Assembly (NCBI GenBank): GCA_963678675.1
Contig: OY783197.1
Span: forward strand, 10,474,304 to 10,538,303
Direction of reading: 5' to 3'
Origin: Xiphydria camelus
Lineage: Eukaryota; Arthropoda; Insecta; Hymenoptera; Xiphydriidae
DNA length: 64,000 bases
Part shown: piece by piece, positions 58,729-64,000 of the stretch
Layout: every line of letters starts with the position of its first letter
Position numbering within the stretch: position 1 is the stretch's first letter
Position numbers and translations under genes: made by a program
Notes under the pieces: generated by a model
Databases searched by the model: none
Seen by the model: only the letters and a program-made list of their open reading frames with translations
What the model was told of the DNA's origin: nothing

Positions 58729-58822
58729 TCCAAAACTCGTTTAGTCCATTCGCAGTTTGTCCTATAATTGCTAATAGTTTAGCGATTATAAGACAAACTG
58801 CGAATGGACTAAATGAGTTTTG
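58729..58822. mobile_element. 94 bp hairpin, family also at 3925-3960
   Basis: AGTCCATTCGCAGTTTGTCC pairs with its complement across a short loop, and AAAACTC/GAGTTTT extend the stem. The motif GTCCATTCGCAGTTTGTCCT recurs near 3919. It lies in the intron between exons 2 and 3. Confidence 0.75.
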
Positions 58823-58857
58823 ATCCTCTGAATCGATCGACTAAAATTGAAACTCAC

Positions 58858-59053
58858 CGCCACCATTTTTCTGGGCAAGATAAGGAAATCTCCACACGTT
58901 ACCGAGGCCAACAGCATAACCGACAGTAGCCAATAGAAAGGTCAATTTGCTATCCCAATTCTCACGTTCGTCCTCACCAGATTCGGGTTTAAAAATTGTC
59001 TTTCCCTCGTTGCTACCCAATTTAGATGCTCCTCCCCCGTCTTTCGCTATAAT
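58858..59053 (-). CDS. SLC6 transporter, coding exon 2 (TM1)
   Basis: The acceptor TTCTTCCAG and donor G/GTGAGT give 65 codons plus one base. The end of the exon encodes [20 protein letters not shown] followed by LAQKNGG. This is the TM1 signature that binds Na+ and substrate in SLC6 proteins (GNVWRFPY). Confidence 0.93.
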
Positions 59054-59100
59054 CTGGAAGAAAAACGGGTTTTTGAATCACTCACTAATCAAATGCTTTT

Positions 59101-59770
59101 AAGGTGCCTGTCTCCAGGTTTTCTCGTACCTTTAGGGTGGCAGCAGTGCCTTGGACACACGCCCTAATAAAATGAAACCTATAATTTAAACGATAAGTAT
59201 TCCGAATATTTTTATACACAGCTATTTTTCATCAATTCTACATGACCAAGTACACATCGTAATGCAGCGTTTCTGGTAAATAAACGGCCAGAACATTTAT
59301 TATTCAAAGGTTAAAATCACGAGGGAGTTGACAAGTAAATTGACAGCCATGATACTTTTAGCAATATTAGGTTTCTCGAATACTTGCGCTAAAATCGGGC
59401 TCCATTGGGCAGTGAAGTGAATTTTTCTGCATGCTCGAGGGTGGTTCGTGGAACGCAATGCAGCCTGATTTTAGCGTAAGTACTCGGGAAACCTAATGTT
59501 GCTAAAAGTATCGTGGCTGTAAATTTGCTTGTTAATTCCCTCGCGATTTTCATCATTGAATAATAAATTTGCTGGCTGTTTATTTAGAAGAAACGCTGTA
59601 CTACGATGTGTAAATAGTTGTGTAAAATTGATGAAAAATAGTTTGAGCGCATAAAAATATTCGGAAATGTAGATATCGTTTAAATTAAAGGTTTTATTTT
59701 ATTAGGGCGTATGTTCGAGGCACTGCTGCCACTCTAAAGGTACAAGAAAACCCGGAGACAGGCCCCTTAA
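59101..59770. mobile_element. 670 bp inverted-repeat element in intron 1
   Basis: AAGGTGCCTGTCTCCAGGTT at the left and its complement at the right bound arms of over 300 bp (through CGAATATTTTTATAC, ATAATAAATTTGCTGGC and TTTTAGCAATATTAGGTTTC). The centre is near 59435. Non-coding. Confidence 0.8.
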
Positions 59771-59862
59771 CCAAAAGTCGATCATGGGAATAAATCGGGC
59801 TTCTGGTAATGCAATCAATCCACCGTCGGTCTGTCAGTGTCTTAATTACGTAGGATATTTAC

Positions 59863-60048
59863 CGTCGTATTAGGACTGGAATCATCAAAGGCCATATTCG
59901 TGGCTCCATAATTGACGGTAGTCATAGACTTGTGATTGTCGACAACTAATCTACCCCTCATCTCCTTCATTTCTAATTTGTCCATGCTTCGTTGAGGCTT
60001 CAAATCTCTTGAGCTCTGGCGTCTCACCAGGTGAGCTGTATTCGCCAT
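59863..60048 (-). CDS. SLC6 transporter, coding exon 1 (N-terminal cytosolic tail)
   Basis: Starts at the ATG of MANTAHLVRRQSSRDLKPQR and ends phase 0 before GTAAAT. The 62 residues are charged and hydrophilic, as expected of the cytosolic N-terminus. The start is chosen because it is the first ATG of the frame and is preceded by purine-rich sequence (AAAGAAAGATCGACAAT). A non-coding upstream exon is possible and was not identified. Confidence 0.8.
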
Positions 60049-60696
60049 ATTGTCGATCTTTCTTTAGTACTCTAGGTGATGAGTAGCAGGACGATATATT
60101 ACGAAGATCAAACAGAATTGCCACACGGGCCTATGAACTCCATCCTATAATTCACCAAGATAAAAAATAAGTGAATAATTTTCAATATTGCGGCATTTCA
60201 CATTGAATAAAATCTTTAGACCCTTAAAATCATGGCATCGATTGGTCTTAGCTGGTTCTAAATCAGAACTAGTTGCAACATTATATGTGCTGTAAAGGTA
60301 GATAAGTTCTGAGTGGGGGGAGTTTTTGATTCCATGCCTACTGATCAATAGCATGACTGTTATCCGCATGTTCATTTTACTCGCCCGTTGGATCTGTTCC
60401 TATCACTCTGATGGGTAATAATGGATAGCTGAAATAGGAATAAGACGGGTGCAGTTAACCAGTGGACGTGGAATGAGGCTCCCCCTATTTTAAACTTCCT
60501 AGCTGTTACATCCTACCTACTCAGCGATCGTTTGTAATGTAACGTGAAATATTATAATCGAGGCTTTATACTTTCAATTTCATTCCGTTCAAATCCCTCT
60601 TAAATCTTTACCTGTCCCTCCATTATGTGATTACATTAAACAATCATTGTAGATATTATAAACAATTAAGGAATCATAGCTGCCTTATTTTACTCA
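60049..60696. promoter_or_regulatory. Region upstream of the SLC6 start codon
   Basis: This 650 bp is where the 5' untranslated region or proximal promoter of the minus-strand SLC6 gene should lie if the first exon is not split. I see no clear TATA box or initiator and no coding features. Confidence 0.25.
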
Positions 60697-61016
60697 TATC
60701 GTGTGATTTTGAGGTTGGTGATCATAGGCGATATCCGAGTGCGAGTGAGAACGCCAATTAATCCTGGTGAACGCAGAAGAGCCTCTTCGTCCTTTTCAAA
60801 CTTGTCCAGTTCGAGTGTACTTAGACCAGTATTTATAGTCGCTACTTATACATAAGCATGGACTTAAGTCAGCATCGGAGATCATTTATTGGTCGAGACG
60901 GCGACTAGAGTCGTGCTTATTTATAAGTTCCAACTATGAATACGGACCTTAATCGGCGTTCTCACTCATCCTTACATATCGCTTATGATCACCATTCTCG
61001 AAATCACACGGTATTA
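60697..61016. mobile_element. 320 bp inverted repeat upstream of the SLC6 gene
   Basis: ATATCGTGTGATTTTGAGGT with GGTGATCATAGGCGATAT pairs with the right end, where ATATCGCTTATGATCACC precedes TCGAAATCACACGGTAT. Inner parts pair through GAGTGAGAACGCC. The arms are about 85% alike by eye. Confidence 0.65.
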
Positions 61017-61362
61017 TAACTAATAGAAAAAGGCGAGCTAAATAACGAAGAAGTGGAAAAGGGATACAGTTGTCGTGATCAAGATTTGATCAATATTTGA
61101 GTTTAGTATACAACCTGTTTATTTACATATTCAGCATGAGACAAAAAATGATATTAGAATTTAATATTTTAAAAGACTAAAAATTCCAACTTGTTCTTGT
61201 ATTTGTTTCTTGCTCTCAAGATTGGCCCGCGTAGAAATTGATTTTCGACAGTTTGAACTTTAGTCCAAAACTCTATCATGGCACAATTACAAAACACTGT
61301 TACAAAATAATTATACTAATGCTATAAGATTGCTTGCTGAGGAGCAGGACACTCACGGTATA

Positions 61363-62275
61363 TACAGGGTGGGACATTAACTATTAGCACCTTAGATATC
61401 TTCGAAACTATAAGGTTCACAGAAATATTTGCTGAAATGAAATTGTACAGTACTAAGGGGGCCATCCGATAGCTATAATAGTTTCTTTTAAGATGTAGGT
61501 ACTTTGGACAGTTGAAAATCACCTCATTTTTTTAAATGGATCGGTATGTTTTTGTTTCTGTATCATGATAGAGGAGCTTGAAACGAGTTCAACGATCTAT
61601 CACATAAGATCATTGAAGGTCACAGAAAGTACAGATAGGCAATATTACTTACCTTTTCGGTAGTAAATAAAATTACTACGTTTTAGTAGGTGTTCGAAAT
61701 GATGACCATCAGCATCAATGCAGCATTGGATTCTTTTTACAATTGATTGACTTGCAAACCTTACAGCGTCAGAACTTATTGATGTACAGGCTGCAATAAT
61801 TCTTTGTTGCATGTCGTAAAGTGTAGTTGGTACTTCTTTGTACACTTTATCTTTCAATGTTCCCCATAGAAAAAAGTCTAAAGGTATTAAGTCTGGGGAA
61901 CGAGCTGGCCACGATATTGGACCGCACCGTCCAATCCAACGATTTATTTAATAATTTAGTAATTTTATTTACTACTGAAACCGTAAGTATTATCGACTAT
62001 CTGTACTTTCTATGACCTTCAATAACCTTATGTGATAGATCGTTGAACTCGTTTCAAGCTTCTCTATCATGATACAGAAACAAAAACATTCTAATCCATT
62101 TAAAAAAATGAAGGTGACCTTCAAATGTCCAAAGTACCTACAATTGCAAAAAAAAATTATTATCGCTATCGGATGGCCCCCTTCGTACTGTACAATTTCA
62201 TTTCAGCAAATATTTCTGTGAACCTTATAGTTTCGAAGATATCTAAGGTGCTAATAGTTAATGCCCCACCCTGTA
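61363..62275 (-). mobile_element. 913 bp IS630/mariner-derived element with TA duplication
   Basis: Inverted ends of about 290 bp start TACAGGGTGGGACATTAAC, with TA at 61361-61362 and 62276-62277. On the minus strand, 61955-61645 encodes the end of an IS630/Tc1-mariner-type transposase: WPARSPDLIPLDFFLWG (the last catalytic aspartate region), LKDKVYKEVPTTL and CCIDADGHHFEHLLKR. The rest of the transposase is deleted. Confidence 0.85.
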
Positions 62276-62299
62276 TATTCTCAGCCAAAATTTTGGTTA

Positions 62300-62860
62300 T
62301 ACAGGGTGAGTCGGGAAGATCGGACCAAACTCCAAAAGCGTATTGTACACAAGATAATAATGTAAAAAAACTCATATGTCCTTATCCGATTTTCAATTGT
62401 TTTCAAGTTACAGCGTAATTACAGTGCTAACATAACACCTGAACGAGTTACTCGATAAAGTTTAGAAGAAGTAGAAAATATTTTGGATCTAGTAGAAGAA
62501 GATGCAACGACCAGCTCACGAAGAATTGGTACTCACAATTGGGCATTCTACGAAAAAGAGTAATAACCACACTCCACGAGCAAGGCTTATATCCGTACCA
62601 TAGAGAGAGTATAACACCTACACACACACACACAACCGGAAGATTATGCTAAACGTATGGAATTTTGTCGGTGGATAAATAATGATCATCGTGTTGTATC
62701 GCGCATACTTTTTACGGATGAAGCAACATTATTAATTATTAATTACGCTGTAACTTAAAAACAAATAAAAATCTGTTTAGAACATATCAGTTTTTTTACA
62801 TTATTTTTTTCTGTACAATACTCTCCAGAGTTTGGTCCGTTCCTCCCGACTCACCCTGTA
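62300..62860 (+). mobile_element. 561 bp IS630/mariner-derived element with TA duplication
   Basis: The ends are TACAGGGTGAGTCGGGAAGA and the complementary TCCCGACTCACCCTGTA, with TA at 62298-62299 and 62861-62862. The interior encodes broken transposase pieces: a helix-turn-helix part (EEDATTSSRRIG), TLHEQGLYPYH, then EDYAKRMEFCRWINNDHRVV and RILFTDEAT, which carries the first catalytic aspartate. An AC microsatellite (near 62615-62633) sits between fragments. Confidence 0.85.
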
Positions 62861-62862
62861 TA

Positions 62863-64000
62863 TGCAGTATAATTAAGATTATAATTATATTTATAATCGT
62901 TATGCATATAATGCATTTTAAGATGCAAAAATATATTCTTCAAGTTCTTATTCATCATCACATTGATGTAACTACTATATAACGACATTGCATTACTTCG
63001 TTCCATTCATGTTATAACACTGCAATGGGTTATTTATGTTGTATAATATGTAGTAGTAATGATGTGGCCTGAAAGCCTGCTAAACATGGTAATATCAATA
63101 ATACATAGCTGTGATATAACTAGATGTAACAGGTTACATAAACTAAATGTCATATGTGCATCACATGATCATAATTTCGCTTTCATAGACGTAACAGTGT
63201 TACATAATCCTCTTATATTGTGGTTACATAAATGAGAAGTATTCATAGGCTTGCTTTAGTCATTACATATTGGCGATGTTACTATAATATTGTATTTATT
63301 TTCTCTTGCTCATTACCAATTAGGTTGGAAAAGTATTAAATATTAACAAAATGTTCTATTTTATTGAAATATTAATTATTTATTGTATTAGTGATGTCCT
63401 TGATTTATTATACCATATAATACCATTCACAATCATAATGCGGAATATGAGTGGAAAAACTATACCGATAATTAAATTCGAAATTACAGTTAGTTATTAT
63501 TATAAGTTCAAAAATGTATCAAGTTTCTGTATAATATATTACGCACTCACGCATTGATTACACAAGCCTGCGAAATTAAAGTTTTTGAAAAATACAAGAG
63601 AAGTTTTCGCTGATTTTTATGTTATATATATTTGGTGTGCTGATTTCTAAAACGGCCTCCATTTTTTTCCATCACGTCAGGATTTTTTATAAAATCGATA
63701 TCGCTATTTTTGCTAGAATCCTATTTGAAAATTAATTATCTCGAACAATTTTGCGTACTATCTGGCAACAGTGATTTTTATCTATTGAAATATATGTAAA
63801 ATAATGGATTCTTGGCGAGGCAAATTAATTTTTCAGCAATCGATTATTTTGTATAGGTTGAAATGGATGAAAACCACTGTTACCAGATCGCAGGAGCCGC
63901 CTCTGGTCTAGAGGAAAACTGAACGTTCCCTTGGGTTTAAACTTAAGGGGCCCTCACACGATCAGTATTACTGACAGTATTAATTACTGACAGTATTTCA
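62863..64000. other. No gene; element start at the window edge
   Basis: AT-rich. CTGGCAACAGTGATTTTTAT near 63762 and its partner near 63870-63886 form a loose inverted repeat. GGGGCCCTCACACGATCAGT at about 63950, followed by ACTGACAGTATT repeated, looks like the terminal repeat of a MITE cut off by the window end. Confidence 0.45.

Overview
The window looks like a transposon-rich stretch of an insect genome. It is AT-rich and its only convincing host gene has GT-AG introns. The mobile elements are of insect type: an R1-clade non-LTR retrotransposon, mariner/IS630 copies, a CENP-B/jerky-type pogo relative, a Helitron, piggyBac-like TTAA insertions, and many hairpin elements whose ends read TACAGGGTG. 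The R1 and mariner flavours resemble those I know from Hymenoptera, but that placement is an inference.

The host gene is on the minus strand and reads as one complete SLC6 sodium-coupled neutral amino acid transporter of the B0AT-like type. Thirteen coding exons run from the ATG at 60048 to the stop at 24300. All join in frame with GT-AG borders into a 728-residue protein. Some introns are 78-99 bp, but two are huge (about 10.6 kb and 18.3 kb), and these hold most of the mobile elements in the right two thirds of the window. The last coding exon lies only 57 bp from the end of an intact 2.8 kb Mutator-like transposon.

Layout: 1-1.2 kb is the 3' part of a transposon-type gene split by a hairpin MITE. 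From 2.3 to 18.3 kb there are nested inverted repeats, including a three-level nest at 15.1-18.3 kb, with an unrecognised broken coding segment at 6.2-7.1 kb. From 18.3 to 21.9 kb little is recognisable. At 22.0-24.0 kb is a 2 kb palindrome, then the last SLC6 exon (24.3 kb) and the Mutator-like element (24.6-27.3 kb). A decayed R1 element (27.8-35.1 kb) carries four nested insertions, followed by a decayed pogo/jerky element (35.5-38.1 kb), a short Helitron (38.1-38.8 kb) and a large inverted repeat (39.0-40.8 kb). SLC6 exons 8-12 (42.8-46.0 kb) are followed by a composite foldback (47.9-52.6 kb), another palindrome (52.7-53.7 kb) and a Harbinger-like element (54.5-55.9 kb). SLC6 exons 1-7 (56.6-60.0 kb) come next, and then mariner-derived hairpins (61.4-62.9 kb).

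The striking theme is the number of long inverted repeats: more than 25, from about 90 bp to 3.4 kb, many nested with clean TA or TTAA target duplications. No operon, CRISPR array, rRNA gene or convincing functional tRNA gene is seen. No previously unknown multi-gene system was found. The best candidates for novelty are the TTAA-flanked Mutator-like transposon and the two near-identical copies of a 1.6 kb segment of unknown origin.
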